A stretch of DNA of 64,000 bases. Source: JB111 sp049856175. Its GTDB lineage: Bacteria > Actinomycetota > Actinomycetes > Actinomycetales > Actinomycetaceae. The stretch covers positions 1 to 64,000 of the forward strand of contig NZ_JBNDNA010000002.1 of NCBI RefSeq assembly GCF_049856175.1. The letters are read 5' to 3'. The position numbers and the translations under genes are program-made. Below the pieces are notes generated by a model. It had not been told where the DNA came from. It searched no databases and worked only from the letters and a program-made list of their open reading frames with translations. Positions 16,486-26,235 of this stretch are shown here, one piece after another. Numbering within the stretch: the first letter of the stretch is position 1; the number at the start of each line of letters is the position of its first letter.

Positions 16486-17328
16486 ATGGATCAGAGCGAG
16501 CAGCGGCGGCGCCTCGGCAGCACGGACTTCGACATCGAGGACGGGTTGGCCCAGGAGGCCGCCGCCACCGTGGTCAAGGGCTCGGAGCGGCTGAACCGGA
16601 CCTGGCCCGAGCTCATCGTCACGGGGTTCTTCGGCGGGATCGACGTCGGTCTCGGCATCCTCGCGATGCTGCTCGTCAAGCAGGCCACGGGCTCCGACAT
16701 CCTCGCCGGCATGGCCTTCGGGATCGGCCTGCTGGCGCTCAGGCTCGCGCACTCCGAGCTGTTCACCGAGGAGTTCCTGCTGCCCATCAACGCGGTGCTC
16801 GCCGGCCAGGGGACGTGGCTGCAGATCGCCCGGTTGTGGTCGGTCAGTCTCGTCACCAACCTCCTGGGCGGCATCGTGTTCGCCTGGCTCATGGTGCTCG
16901 CCCTGCCCGGCTACCACGCCACCATCACCGCCAGCGCGCTGAGCTACCTCGAGCAGCCGTCGGCGGCCGTGACGATCGCCCTGTCCGTGCTGGCAGGGGC
17001 CACGATCACCCTGTCGACGCGTATGCAGCAGGGCACGTCCAACGACGTCGTCGCCGCGGTGACCTGCATGGCCTCCGGGCTCCTGCTCATCGGATTCGGG
17101 ATGCTGCACGGCGCGCTCAACGCGCTCGTCATCTTCGCGGCGATGTTCGCCGGCGCCGACATCTCGGTGGGGGACTTCCTCCAGTGGTTCGGCCTGGTCA
17201 TCCCGTTCAACATGCTCGGCGGCCTGCTGATCATCACGCTGCCCCGTGTGGTGCGGACGTGGCGGCTGCTGCGGGGGCTGAACCGCGGTGACTTCACGCT
17301 CGAGGAGCTCGAGCGGCAGGCGGGGTGA
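16486..17328 (+). CDS. Formate/nitrite transporter (FNT) family channel, YfdC-like
   Basis: A 280-residue protein with six hydrophobic helices. After a polar N-terminus, GFFGGIDVGLGILAMLLVK and AFGIGLLALRLAHSELFTEE match the FNT repeat, where the loop between halves lines the pore. STRMQQGTSNDVVAAV and GADISVGDFLQWFGLVIPFN lie in the second repeat. FNT proteins are pentameric channels for formate, nitrite, hydrosulfide or lactate. This subfamily (YfdC-like) has no firm substrate. It stands alone, 84 bases after the FUSC gene. Confidence 0.88.
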   Translation: MDQSEQRRRLGSTDFDIEDGLAQEAAATVVKGSERLNRTWPELIVTGFFGGIDVGLGILAMLLVKQATGSDILAGMAFGIGLLALRLAHSELFTEEFLLPINAVLAGQGTWLQIARLWSVSLVTNLLGGIVFAWLMVLALPGYHATITASALSYLEQPSAAVTIALSVLAGATITLSTRMQQGTSNDVVAAVTCMASGLLLIGFGMLHGALNALVIFAAMFAGADISVGDFLQWFGLVIPFNMLGGLLIITLPRVVRTWRLLRGLNRGDFTLEELERQAG

Positions 17329-17374
17329 CGGGGGTTGCTGAGTTCGGTTCGGACTGGTCGCACGGCCGACCGGG

Positions 17375-17806
17375 CTACTCCGTGCCCGGCGTGAGGAGGG
17401 TGAGACCTGGGAAGTAGGTGCGGTACCGGCGCGCGTCGCGGGTGAGTAGCTGGTATCCCGCGACAGCGGCATGTGCACCGATGTAGAAGTCGGGCATCGG
17501 CGACGTCTTGGTTCCGCCCCGGCGGCGGTAGTCGACAAGAGCCTTTCCGGCAACGAAGCCCGCCGCGTACGGCAGTGGTTCGCGCCGGAACGCGGTGATC
17601 GGCAGCGCCACGTCGAGCTCCTCGATGCGGTCGAAACCGACGGACACCTCGGCGTAGACGAGCGGATTGATAACCGACTCGCCGTCGTTCAGGACGCGTT
17701 CGAGTGCCTCGCCGGACCAGCTCGACCACACGGGGTCGTCGGTGAGGATGTCGAGCAGCACGTTGGAGTCGACCAACGTGATCATGGGCGCGCGCTCACT
17801 CGCCAC
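17375..17806 (-). CDS. VapC-like PIN-domain toxin
   Basis: A PIN-domain protein of 143 residues from GTG 17806, or 136 from the ATG at 17785 (MITLVDSNVLLDIL). Catalytic acids: Asp in LVDSNVLLD, Glu in VYAEVSVGF, Asp in MPDFYIGAHA and Asp in TRDARRY. The shorter start begins right at the conserved strand and lies ten bases after the antitoxin stop. The longer start would overlap it by 11 bases. Paired with an AbrB-type antitoxin rather than a ribbon-helix-helix one, so it is a different subtype from the other two modules here. Confidence 0.88.
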   Translation of the reverse strand: MASERAPMITLVDSNVLLDILTDDPVWSSWSGEALERVLNDGESVINPLVYAEVSVGFDRIEELDVALPITAFRREPLPYAAGFVAGKALVDYRRRGGTKTSPMPDFYIGAHAAVAGYQLLTRDARRYRTYFPGLTLLTPGTE

Positions 17807-18023
17807 GAAGCAGCGTCATCAGCTCGTCCGTGGACCGGGTTGTGGTCGCGGTACCGCGCATCCGGCCGACCACACGCTCGCCCCTGCTCCCGCCCGGCGA
17901 GCTGTGCACGATGCGCAGCGTGCCGTCGTCGTCGATGACGTCGACCTCGTCCCCCTCGGAGAAGCCATGCCGGTGCCGCAGATCGGCCGGGATGGTCACT
18001 TGTCCTTTGCTGTTGAGTCTCAT
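17796..18023 (-). CDS. AbrB/SpoVT-type antitoxin (VapB)
   Basis: A 75-residue swapped-hairpin AbrB protein: MRLNSKGQVTIPADLRHRHG and GDEVDVIDDDGTLRIV. The ATG at 18023 is chosen because AGGAGG lies exactly five bases before it; using the GTG at 18038 would place the Shine-Dalgarno inside the gene. The C-terminal tail (TTTRSTDELMTLLRG) is the likely toxin-binding segment. Confidence 0.88.
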   Translation of the reverse strand: MRLNSKGQVTIPADLRHRHGFSEGDEVDVIDDDGTLRIVHSSPGGSRGERVVGRMRGTATTTRSTDELMTLLRGE

Positions 18024-18045
18024 CGCACCTCCTGACACGTTGCTG

Positions 18046-18056
18046 GTGTATTACAC
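18046..18056. promoter_or_regulatory. Palindrome upstream of the AbrB antitoxin
   Basis: GTGTATTACAC is a perfect 11-bp inverted repeat, 23 bases upstream of the antitoxin ATG. Its place just before the Shine-Dalgarno fits an autoregulatory operator for the AbrB/PIN pair. Confidence 0.45.
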
Positions 18057-18186
18057 GATACTGCGGGAGGTGCGCTTGTGGGAGTCACTGTGGAGGTGGG
18101 CGCCGTGCGCCGCTGACTTCTAGATGACTCGGATCGCGGCGGCCCTGGGTCGATGGAGGTGGCAGTGCCAATCGCTATCCAATGCA

Positions 18187-18218
18187 TTGACAGGCATATG
18201 CGTGTAGAGGAATATTCC
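18187..18218 (+). promoter_or_regulatory. ArsR promoter with palindromic operator over the -10
   Basis: TTGACA (18187-18192) is followed after 17 bases by GAATAT (18210-18215). The ATG lies only seven bases downstream, so the transcript would be nearly leaderless. The -10 is embedded in GGAATATTCC (18209-18218), a perfect 10-bp palindrome and a plausible ArsR-family operator, since repression would block polymerase directly. Confidence 0.5.
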
Positions 18219-18222
18219 GGGT

Positions 18223-18540
18223 ATGGCCGAGCGCGAGGTGTTCACGGTGATCGGGGACCCGACCCGGCGTCGCATCCTCGAGCTGCTGCGCGACGGGGAG
18301 CGGTCGGCCGGCGAGCTGGTCGTCGCACTGGACGCTCCGCAGCCGAACGTGTCCAAGCATCTACGTGTGCTGGGGGAGGCGGAGCTGGTGCGGGTGCGGG
18401 TCGAGGGGCCGCGGCGCCAGTACCGGCTCGCCCCGGAGGGTCTGCGTGACCTCGACTCGTGGCTGCAGCCGTTCCGGGAGATCTGGGCCGACCGGCTCGA
18501 CGCGTTGGAGCGCCACCTGGACGAGACGAACGAGGAGTAG
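18223..18540 (+). CDS. ArsR-family repressor
   Basis: A 105-residue winged-helix protein: VFTVIGDPTRRRILELLRDGERSAGELVVALDAPQPNVSKHLRVL is the standard ArsR fold. No cysteine cluster for metal binding is present. It is followed after three bases by an SRPBCC/AHSA1 gene, the well-known pair in which the repressor controls a small START-fold protein. The ligand is unknown. The tail is acidic (DETNEE). Confidence 0.92.
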   Translation: MAEREVFTVIGDPTRRRILELLRDGERSAGELVVALDAPQPNVSKHLRVLGEAELVRVRVEGPRRQYRLAPEGLRDLDSWLQPFREIWADRLDALERHLDETNEE

Positions 18541-18543
18541 GAC

Positions 18544-19173
18544 ATGACCGACGAGCACGGACGACTGGGCACGGTCGAGCGCGACGGCGACACGGTGCGG
18601 CTGCGGTATGTGCGGCACCTTGCGCACTCGCCGACCACCGTCTGGCGCGCCCTCACCGAGTCGGCCGGACTGCGGCACTGGTTCCCGGCCGACATCGTCG
18701 GCGAGCGGGCCGCCGGCGCCGAGGTGCAGCTGCCGTTCTGGCCCGAGGGGGCGCAGCAGAGCATGGAGATGCTCGACGAGGCCGGTGTGGACACCACCGG
18801 CATGGATCCCGACGAGGTGCTCCCCGGCCTGATCCGAGCCTTCGACCCGCCGACGCTCTTCGAGCTGGTCTGGGGCAACTCGGAGGGTGAGGCGGACGTC
18901 CTGCGGTTCGAGCTCGAGCCGGTCGACGGCGGGACTCGGCTCGTGTTCACGACGTGGCCCGGCGAGCCCGGGCCGCTCGGCCACGCCGGGACGGCTGCGG
19001 GGTGGCATGCGTGTCTGGACGAGCTGGAGTCCATGCTGCGTGGCGCGGCCGGTTCTGCCGGCGCGGCGGGTGTGGCGGGTCCTGCTGGTGCGAGTGGTGC
19101 CGCCGGTTCGCCCGACCGGGATGCCGCGCAGCAGTTGCGGGAGGAGTACGCCGCCCGGCTGGCCGAGGCCTGA
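18544..19173 (+). CDS. SRPBCC (AHSA1) domain protein with a Gly/Ala-rich insertion
   Basis: A 209-residue protein. Residues about 18-160 form an AHSA1-type START fold (RHLAHSPTTVWRALTESAGL, RHWFPADIVGE, LRFELEPVDGGTRLVFT). Residues about 165-190 are a GxxG/A repeat (GAAGSAGAAGVAGPAGASG) not usual in this family, followed by a short helix. SRPBCC proteins bind hydrophobic ligands. Cotranscribed with ArsR three bases upstream. Confidence 0.88.
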   Translation: MTDEHGRLGTVERDGDTVRLRYVRHLAHSPTTVWRALTESAGLRHWFPADIVGERAAGAEVQLPFWPEGAQQSMEMLDEAGVDTTGMDPDEVLPGLIRAFDPPTLFELVWGNSEGEADVLRFELEPVDGGTRLVFTTWPGEPGPLGHAGTAAGWHACLDELESMLRGAAGSAGAAGVAGPAGASGAAGSPDRDAAQQLREEYAARLAEA

Positions 19174-19211
19174 CGGGTGTTCCGGAGCCGGTCGGTGGCG
19201 ACCGGAGGGGA

Positions 19212-19443
19212 GCGGGTGAGGCACCCGCGCTACCCCTCGGTATAACGGAGGTCGGGCCGCGTGCGGGCGCCGACGTCGGCACGTGAGGACGGCAGGCCCC
19301 GGGCCAAGGGGGGCGCGGCTGGTGTCGCGCGGACGGTAGCGGGTGTGGCGCCCGCGGGAGCTCTCGGTATAACGGAGGTCGGGCCTGACGCTGGCGCTTG
19401 GTGACGCACCCGTGCGAACCCTCCATTTATCGGAGGTTGGGCC
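19212..19443. repeat. Triplicated 47-bp hairpin-bearing repeat
   Basis: In the gene-free stretch 19174-19728, three related units occur at 19212-19258, 19339-19385 and 19396-19443. Each begins with a small hairpin (GCGGGTG-AGG-CACCCGC in the first; GCGGGTG-TGG-CGCCCGC in the second, where a G-T pair keeps the stem; a weaker GGTG/CACC in the third) and ends with CTCGGTATAACGGAGGTC followed by GGGCC, or a close variant. TATAAC resembles a -10 hexamer. The rest of the stretch shows no clear gene. Confidence 0.55.
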
Positions 19444-19728
19444 GGGCGGCAATGGGGGGTCGGGGCGGCAACGGGGAGTCACGGCCCGCAACGTCGTCGA
19501 TCCCATCTGGCGAGACGCGCGTGACGCCGACCGGTGGCGGGGACGTACGTTCCACACGTGCATACCGCTCGCCAGTATTGGTTTGGCGTGTCGGCCCCGG
19601 CCGGCGCGTTCATTCGCTGACGCGCGCAACCGGAGCCGACAGGGCGTGGACCATTGGGTCCGCGCCCTTTGCCATTCATGGCGGGCGCTCCGGACGGGGA
19701 CGACCCGCCCCCGTCCGAGGAGAGCCCC

Positions 19729-20802
19729 ATGACCGTTACCCCCACCGAACGCACCGTCGACCTGCGCGTGCGCCGCATGGCCCCGCTACCGACCCCCAGC
19801 GAGATCCTTGCCGAGCTGCCGCTCCCCGGTGACGCCGCCGCCCTCGTCTCGGGCTCCCGCAGCGAGGTCCAGGACATCCTCTACGGTCGGGACGACCGCC
19901 TGCTCGTCGTCGTCGGGCCGTGCTCCGTCCACGACCCGGCCGCCGCGATCGACTACGCGCACCGCCTCGCCGGTGCGGCCCAGCGGTTCGGCAGCGAGCT
20001 GGACCTCGTCATGCGCGTGTACTTCGAGAAGCCGCGCACCACGGTGGGCTGGAAGGGCCTCATCAACGACCCCGGCCTCGACGGCGGATACGACGTCCCC
20101 CGCGGCCTGCGCACCGCCCGGCGCGTCCTGCTCGACGTCCTGGACGCCGGCATCCCCGCCGGCTGCGAGTTCCTCGAGACCACCTCCCCGCAGTACATCG
20201 CCGACACCGTCACCTACGGCGCGATCGGCGCGCGCACGGTGGAGTCCCAGGTGCACCGGCAGCTGGCGTCCGGGCTGTCCATGCCGGTCGGCTTCAAGAA
20301 CGGCACCGACGGCGACGTCCAGGTCGCGATCGACGCCTCCTTCGCGGCCGCGGCCGAGCAGACGTTCTTCGGCGTCGACGACGAGGGACGCGCCGTGCTC
20401 GTGGACACCGCCGGCAACCCCGACGGCCACGTCATCCTGCGCGGCGGGAGGGGCGGACCCAACTACGGGCCGGAGGGGGTTGAAGCTGCGCTGGGTCTGC
20501 TGCGCCGCGCGGGTCGGAGCGCGGGGCTGGTCGTGGACGCCAGCCACGCCAACAGCGGCAAGGACCACGTGCGTCAGGCGCAGGTGGCCGGCGAGATCGC
20601 TGAGGCCGTCGGGGCGGGGGAGCGCGGCGTCGTCGGGGTGATGCTGGAGAGCTTCCTCGTGGCCGGCCGTCAGGAGCCGGCGCCGAGCGGCCTGACCTAC
20701 GGGCAGTCCGTGACCGACGCGTGCATGTCGTGGCAGACCACCCAGGACGTGCTCGAGGGGCTCGCGCGGGCGGTGGTGGCGCGGCGCGCGCGGCGGGAGT
20801 AA
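19729..20802 (+). CDS. aroG: 3-deoxy-7-phosphoheptulonate synthase (DAHP synthase, AroF/G/H type)
   Basis: A 357-residue class I DAHP synthase. LLVVVGPCSVHDPAAAIDYA, MRVYFEKPRTTVGWKGLIND, GCEFLETTSPQY, VGFKNGTDGDVQVAIDA, HVILRGGRGGPNY and VDASHANSGKDHVRQ are all present, including the metal-binding Cys in GPCS, and the His and acids near the C-terminus. It condenses PEP and erythrose 4-phosphate, the first step of the shikimate pathway. GAGGAGAG precedes the ATG at 19729. Feedback type (Phe, Tyr or Trp sensitive) is not readable. A 22-bp piece of its 3' end is repeated at 21802-21823. Confidence 0.95.
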   Translation: MTVTPTERTVDLRVRRMAPLPTPSEILAELPLPGDAAALVSGSRSEVQDILYGRDDRLLVVVGPCSVHDPAAAIDYAHRLAGAAQRFGSELDLVMRVYFEKPRTTVGWKGLINDPGLDGGYDVPRGLRTARRVLLDVLDAGIPAGCEFLETTSPQYIADTVTYGAIGARTVESQVHRQLASGLSMPVGFKNGTDGDVQVAIDASFAAAAEQTFFGVDDEGRAVLVDTAGNPDGHVILRGGRGGPNYGPEGVEAALGLLRRAGRSAGLVVDASHANSGKDHVRQAQVAGEIAEAVGAGERGVVGVMLESFLVAGRQEPAPSGLTYGQSVTDACMSWQTTQDVLEGLARAVVARRARRE

Positions 20803-20940
20803 TCATGCGAATCGGCGGCGGTGATGATGCGGGCCGGCGGATTGCCGTCGACCCCACACGCTTCCGTCGAACCCACAGGTTGTTCGCCGAGCCGGACCCC
20901 GGCGTCGGTGGGTTCGGCGCTCGGCGTGTGGGTTCGGTGC
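20764..20940. repeat. Direct repeat 1: aroG 3' end plus element A copy 2
   Basis: The last 22 bases that match (20764-20785, GCGCGGGCGGTGGTGGCGCG then GC), then TGATGATGCGGGCCGGCG and the element-A body with CGAACCCACAG and GTGGGTTCGGCG (20847-20940), recur in the same order at 21802-21924. The FitAB module lies between the two copies. Confidence 0.6.
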
Positions 20941-21042
20941 GGACCGGCGGTCAGTCGGTGATCGGTGCGGCGTCGTCGTGCGGGGGTGCAGTTCGGTGCC
21001 GGGCGCCCATGTCAACGGTCCCGACCTATCGCGGAGAACTGG

Positions 21043-21462
21043 TCAGCGTGCGTTCCACGGGTCGATCAGCTCGACATCGGCGCCATCGAAGTCCTGAATG
21101 TCTCGGGTGGCGACGGCGAAGCCGTGAGCCGCTGCGGTTGCTGCGATATAGCCATCGGCGGTGGGAAGAGGACGACCGGTGGCGCGGGCGGCGACGGCCA
21201 TCTCCGCATAGCGTCGGGCTGCGTCCTGGTCGAACGGCAGTACCCGGCCGGGGAACAGGGCGAGCAGTCGATCGAGCGCCTGCGCGAGCCGGTCCTTCCT
21301 CACGCCGGCGGGTAGCGCGCCGATGCCGAAAAGGAGTTCCGCGAGAGTCACGCTGGACAAGTACAAGCTCTCGGCGGTCTGGGCGTTGAGCCAGCCCACC
21401 ACGACCGGATTCGGCTCGGGGCGCATCGCCTCGGAGACGACGTTCGTGTCCAGGACGATCAC
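21043..21462 (-). CDS. FitB/VapC-like PIN-domain toxin
   Basis: A 139-residue PIN protein beginning MIVLDTNVVSEAMRPEPNP, the FitB-type opening. Acidic residues: Asp in VLDTN, Glu in LAELLFGIGALPAG, Asp in PTADGYIAATA, and Asp in ATRDIQDFDG. ATG overlaps the antitoxin stop. FitB-like enzymes are Mg-dependent ribonucleases held inactive by FitA. Confidence 0.92.
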   Translation of the reverse strand: MIVLDTNVVSEAMRPEPNPVVVGWLNAQTAESLYLSSVTLAELLFGIGALPAGVRKDRLAQALDRLLALFPGRVLPFDQDAARRYAEMAVAARATGRPLPTADGYIAATAAAHGFAVATRDIQDFDGADVELIDPWNAR

Positions 21463-21713
21463 GGCAGCGTCAGTGGTTCCGCCGGGCTCCGGTCGCGCAC
21501 CGCGCCGAGCTCGTCGACGTCGTCATCGGTGAGTGCGAGGTCACGGCCCAGCGACGCCAGGGCATCTCCGAGCAGCACCCGCTGGGACGGGATGAGTGCG
21601 GCGTTGAGGATTTCCCGCACCTCCGCCTCCGCGCTGCGGCCGTGCTGGGCCGCGCGTACTCGTAGTGCGCGGTGCACTTCGTCGGGAACGTTTCGTACGG
21701 TCAGGACTGCCAT
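21459..21713 (-). CDS. FitA-like ribbon-helix-helix antitoxin
   Basis: An 84-residue protein with VLTVRNVPDEVHRALRVRA and HGRSAEAEVREILNAAL, the FitA RHH domain, followed by a flexible acidic tail. GGAGGTGGATCG precedes the ATG. A long inverted repeat lies just upstream, fitting autorepression. Confidence 0.92.
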   Translation of the reverse strand: MAVLTVRNVPDEVHRALRVRAAQHGRSAEAEVREILNAALIPSQRVLLGDALASLGRDLALTDDDVDELGAVRDRSPAEPLTLP

Positions 21714-21730
21714 CGATCCACCTCCACGAT

Positions 21731-21757
21731 TGACAGCAGTCTAACGCAATGCTGTCA
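21731..21757. promoter_or_regulatory. FitAB operator candidate, inverted repeat
   Basis: TGACAGCA (21731-21738) and TGCTGTCA (21750-21757) are perfect 8-bp inverted arms separated by 11 bases, 18 bases upstream of the fitA-like ATG. The arm length and spacing suit binding by an RHH tetramer, as known for FitAB. Confidence 0.55.
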
Positions 21758-21783
21758 TTGGTCGACCTGTCGGCAGACATCCA

Positions 21784-21834
21784 CAGATCGCCGGCGAGAT
21801 TGCGCGGGCGGTGGTGGCGCGGCCGTGCGCGTAG
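21784..21834 (+). pseudogene. aroG 3'-end remnant
   Basis: The frame reads QIAGEIA joined to RAVVARPCA and a stop. In DAHP synthase, VAGEIA and RAVVAR are separated by about 55 residues, so this is a 3' fragment with an internal deletion. The 22 bases at 21802-21823 are identical to 20764-20785 of the intact gene. The AGEIA part is only a short match and could be chance. Confidence 0.45.
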
Positions 21835-21924
21835 GGGGTGATCATGCGGGCCGGCGCGCTTCCGTCGAACCCACAGGATGTACGCCGAGCCGGACCCCGG
21901 CGTCAGTGGGTTCGGCGCTCGGCG
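21802..21924. repeat. Direct repeat 2: aroG 3' end plus element A copy 3
   Basis: Second copy of the repeat described at 20764-20940. It lacks an 18-base stretch containing GTCGACCCCACA found in copy 1 and otherwise follows it closely up to GGTTCGGCGCTCGGCG, after which the two diverge. It runs straight into a cinA-like remnant on the other strand. Confidence 0.6.
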
Positions 21925-21968
21925 ATCGCGGCGGCCCGCGCCTCGTGCTGCTCCGAGAACGTCACCAT
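21903..21968 (-). pseudogene. N-terminal remnant of a CinA-like gene
   Basis: From the ATG at 21968, preceded by AGGGAGGA, the frame reads MVTFSEQHEARAAAIAER and then stops within the element-A sequence. The intact protein at 13742-14311 begins MATLSQEHEERAGEIARR, so this is a truncated third cinA-related start, only 21 codons long. The 390-base interval between FitA and the RNB gene (21714-22103) otherwise holds the aroG remnant and repeat copy 2. Confidence 0.55.
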
Positions 21969-22103
21969 CGCGGTCCTCCCTGCGGCCGGGACGCTCGACG
22001 TCGGGGGTTCCGGGCCGTCGGGTCACGCGCAGGGTCGATCGTAGAGGGCTCGTCGTCGAGCGCGCGGACGGCGCAGTGACCCCGGTCTCGTTACTGTCTA
22101 CGC

Positions 22104-23588
22104 GTGCCCACACGCCACCTGCGCATCAACACCGCCGCCCCCGACGAGCTCAAGGCCGCCCTCGACGCCCTGGCCGCCGAGCTCGAGCTCCCCACCGCTT
22201 TCTCCCCCGAGGTGCTCGCCGAGGCGGAGGCCGCCGCCGAAGGCGCCGCCCTGCCTGCCAAGGACCTCACCGACCTCGACCTGGTGACGATCGACCCGCC
22301 CGGCGCGCGCGACCTCGACCAGGCCGTCCTCATCGAGCGCGACGGCGACGGTCACCGCATCCGCTACGCCATCGCGTCCGTCGGGTCGTTCGTGACACCG
22401 GGCGGGGCGCTGGACGAGGAGGTTCGACGTCGGGCGATGACCGTCTACGGACCCACCGGGTCCGTGCCCCTGCACCCCGAGGTGCTCTCCGCCGGTGCGG
22501 CGAGCCTGCTGGCCGGCCAGGTGGCGCCGGCCTGCGTGTGGGACGTGCGGATCGACTCCACCGGCGAGGTGCGGTCCTCCGCGGTGGAGCGGGCGCTCGT
22601 GCGCTCGCGCGCCCAGCTCACCTACGACCAGGTCCAGGACGCCCTCGACGGGCGCGCCCAGCTGGCTGAGGGCGTGCCCGCGGACCTGCCGCGACTGCTG
22701 GCCGAGGTGGGGCGGGCACGGCAGGCGCAGGAGGTCGCCCGCGGCGCGGTCTCGCTCGACTTGCCCGAGCAGGTCGTCGAGCTCGGCGACGGCGGGCGGT
22801 ACGTCCTCGACAGCCGCACCGTCCTGGAGGTCGAGGGCTACAACGCGCAGATCTCCCTGCTCACCGGGATCGTGGCCGCCGAGATGATGCTCGGGGCGGG
22901 CGTGGGGATCCTGCGCACGCTGCCGCCGGCGCGCGAGAAGGACGTGGCGAAGCTGCGACGGACCGCCCACGCGCTGGGCGTGCCGTGGCCGGACGGGATG
23001 AGCTACCCGGACCTCGTGCGGTCGGTAAAGGCGAGCACGCCCGAGGGGGCGGCGTTCCTCAACGAGGCGACGGCGTTGTTCCGCGGGGCGGGGTACCTCG
23101 CGCTGCCAGTCTCGCCCGGTGAGGGCGGGGACGACGGCGAGGGCGGGGATGTGGTGTCGACCCAGCACGCCGCGATCGCGTCCGACTACGCACACGTCAC
23201 CGCGCCGCTGCGCCGGTTGGTCGACCGGTACGGGCTCGAAGCGTGCCTGGCGATCGCGGCGGATACGGAGGTGCCGGGCTGGGTGCGGGAGGCGCTGCCC
23301 GAACTACCCAGTGCGATGGGTGCCCGCGGTCGGAGGGCGAGTGCGTACGAGCGCGGCGCCGTCGACGCCATGGAGGCCCTCGTGCTGCGCGGCCGCGAGG
23401 GGGAGGAACTGCGCGGGGTGGTCGTCGACGTCGACGAGAAGAAGCCGCAGCGCGGTGAGGTGCAGGTGGCCGAGCCGGCGGTGCACGCCGTCGTCGAGGG
23501 GGAGGGCCTCGAGCTGGGCGCCGAGGTGACTGTGCGCGTGGCCGAGGTGGATGTGCAGGCCAGAAAGGTGCGCGTCGAGGTGGTGTAG
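22104..23588 (+). CDS. RNB-domain ribonuclease (RNase II/R family)
   Basis: A 494-residue exoribonuclease. DLDLVTIDPPGARDLDQAVLIE carries the clustered aspartates that bind Mg at the active site (IDPPGARDLDQA). YAIASVGSFV and the AHVTAPLRRLVDRYGLEACL segment near residue 360 are typical of RNB proteins. It is much shorter than RNase R (no N-terminal cold-shock domains), matching the actinobacterial short RNB form with a small C-terminal OB-like region. It degrades RNA 3' to 5'. The GTG at 22104 starts it; no strong Shine-Dalgarno. Confidence 0.9.
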   Translation: MPTRHLRINTAAPDELKAALDALAAELELPTAFSPEVLAEAEAAAEGAALPAKDLTDLDLVTIDPPGARDLDQAVLIERDGDGHRIRYAIASVGSFVTPGGALDEEVRRRAMTVYGPTGSVPLHPEVLSAGAASLLAGQVAPACVWDVRIDSTGEVRSSAVERALVRSRAQLTYDQVQDALDGRAQLAEGVPADLPRLLAEVGRARQAQEVARGAVSLDLPEQVVELGDGGRYVLDSRTVLEVEGYNAQISLLTGIVAAEMMLGAGVGILRTLPPAREKDVAKLRRTAHALGVPWPDGMSYPDLVRSVKASTPEGAAFLNEATALFRGAGYLALPVSPGEGGDDGEGGDVVSTQHAAIASDYAHVTAPLRRLVDRYGLEACLAIAADTEVPGWVREALPELPSAMGARGRRASAYERGAVDAMEALVLRGREGEELRGVVVDVDEKKPQRGEVQVAEPAVHAVVEGEGLELGAEVTVRVAEVDVQARKVRVEVV

Positions 23589-23620
23589 GGGCGGGGTCCG
23601 GTGAGCGCTGCGGCCTCTGC

Positions 23621-23694
23621 GACGAGCGGATGGGTTGTGCCACGAGCGGATGGACTGAGGGCATCCTCTCGTGACACGACCCATCCTTTCGATT
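23621..23694. repeat. Palindromic intergenic element B, copy 1
   Basis: GAGCGGATGGGTTGTG and a second GAGCGGATGGA on the left face CATCCTCTCGTGACACGACC and CATCCTTTCGAT on the right, an imperfect palindrome with doubled arms. It lies between the convergent RNB and P-type ATPase genes. Relatives: 27863-27940, 30561-30645, 38474-38552. It is followed by a run of nine G. Confidence 0.65.
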
Positions 23695-23768
23695 GGGGGG
23701 GGCTGGCGGAGCAGGCCGACCGGGCGGACCCGGTGGCGCTGCCCTCGCACGGCGGGACCACCGCGGGT

Positions 23769-25808
<2,040 letters not shown>

Positions 25809-25927
25809 GACCTTTCCCGTCGCGAGGTGGAGAAGCTGGTGATGGGTGGGTGGAGGAGGACCGGGGCGATGAGGAGAGGGAGGGCGGGGCGCCCTCCCTC
25901 TCCTGACGTGGAGTGAGTGGCCGGGGG

Positions 25928-26164
25928 TCAGAACGCCGAGGGGGCGGCGCTGTAGCCCGCCTTGGCCACGGCAGCGACGAGGTCGTCGACCGAGGCCCGG
26001 GCCAGGTCGTGGTCAATCTCGATACGGGCGGAGGCGAAATGCACGGTGACGTTCTCGACGCCGTCGAGCCGGCCGACCTGCTTCTCGATCTTGGCCACGC
26101 ACGAGGGGCAGGAGAAGCCCTCGGCCCGGAGGATCGTGCGGGTGGTGGCGGCGGTGGTGGTCAT
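25928..26164 (-). CDS. Stand-alone HMA heavy-metal-binding protein (CopZ-like)
   Basis: A 78-residue HMA fold: FSCPSCVAKIEKQVGRLDGV is the metal site with CxxC, followed by VENVTVHFASARIEIDHD and a conserved AGYSAA near the end. ATG 26164 follows AGGTGAG. Such proteins bind Cu(I), Zn or Cd and hand it to a P-type ATPase; here the pump lies downstream and lacks its own HMA domain, so the two probably work together. Confidence 0.9.
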   Translation of the reverse strand: MTTTAATTRTILRAEGFSCPSCVAKIEKQVGRLDGVENVTVHFASARIEIDHDLARASVDDLVAAVAKAGYSAAPSAF

Positions 26165-26235
26165 GTCGATCTCACCTGTCCTTTCGTCGTGGATTGCGGT
26201 GTCTTCGCAATCTAGGAAGGTGGCGCGGAGATCTC

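Noticed and set aside
19444..19728. Attenuator or leader peptide for aroG
   Set aside because: No short frame with clustered aromatic codons followed by alternative hairpins could be found.
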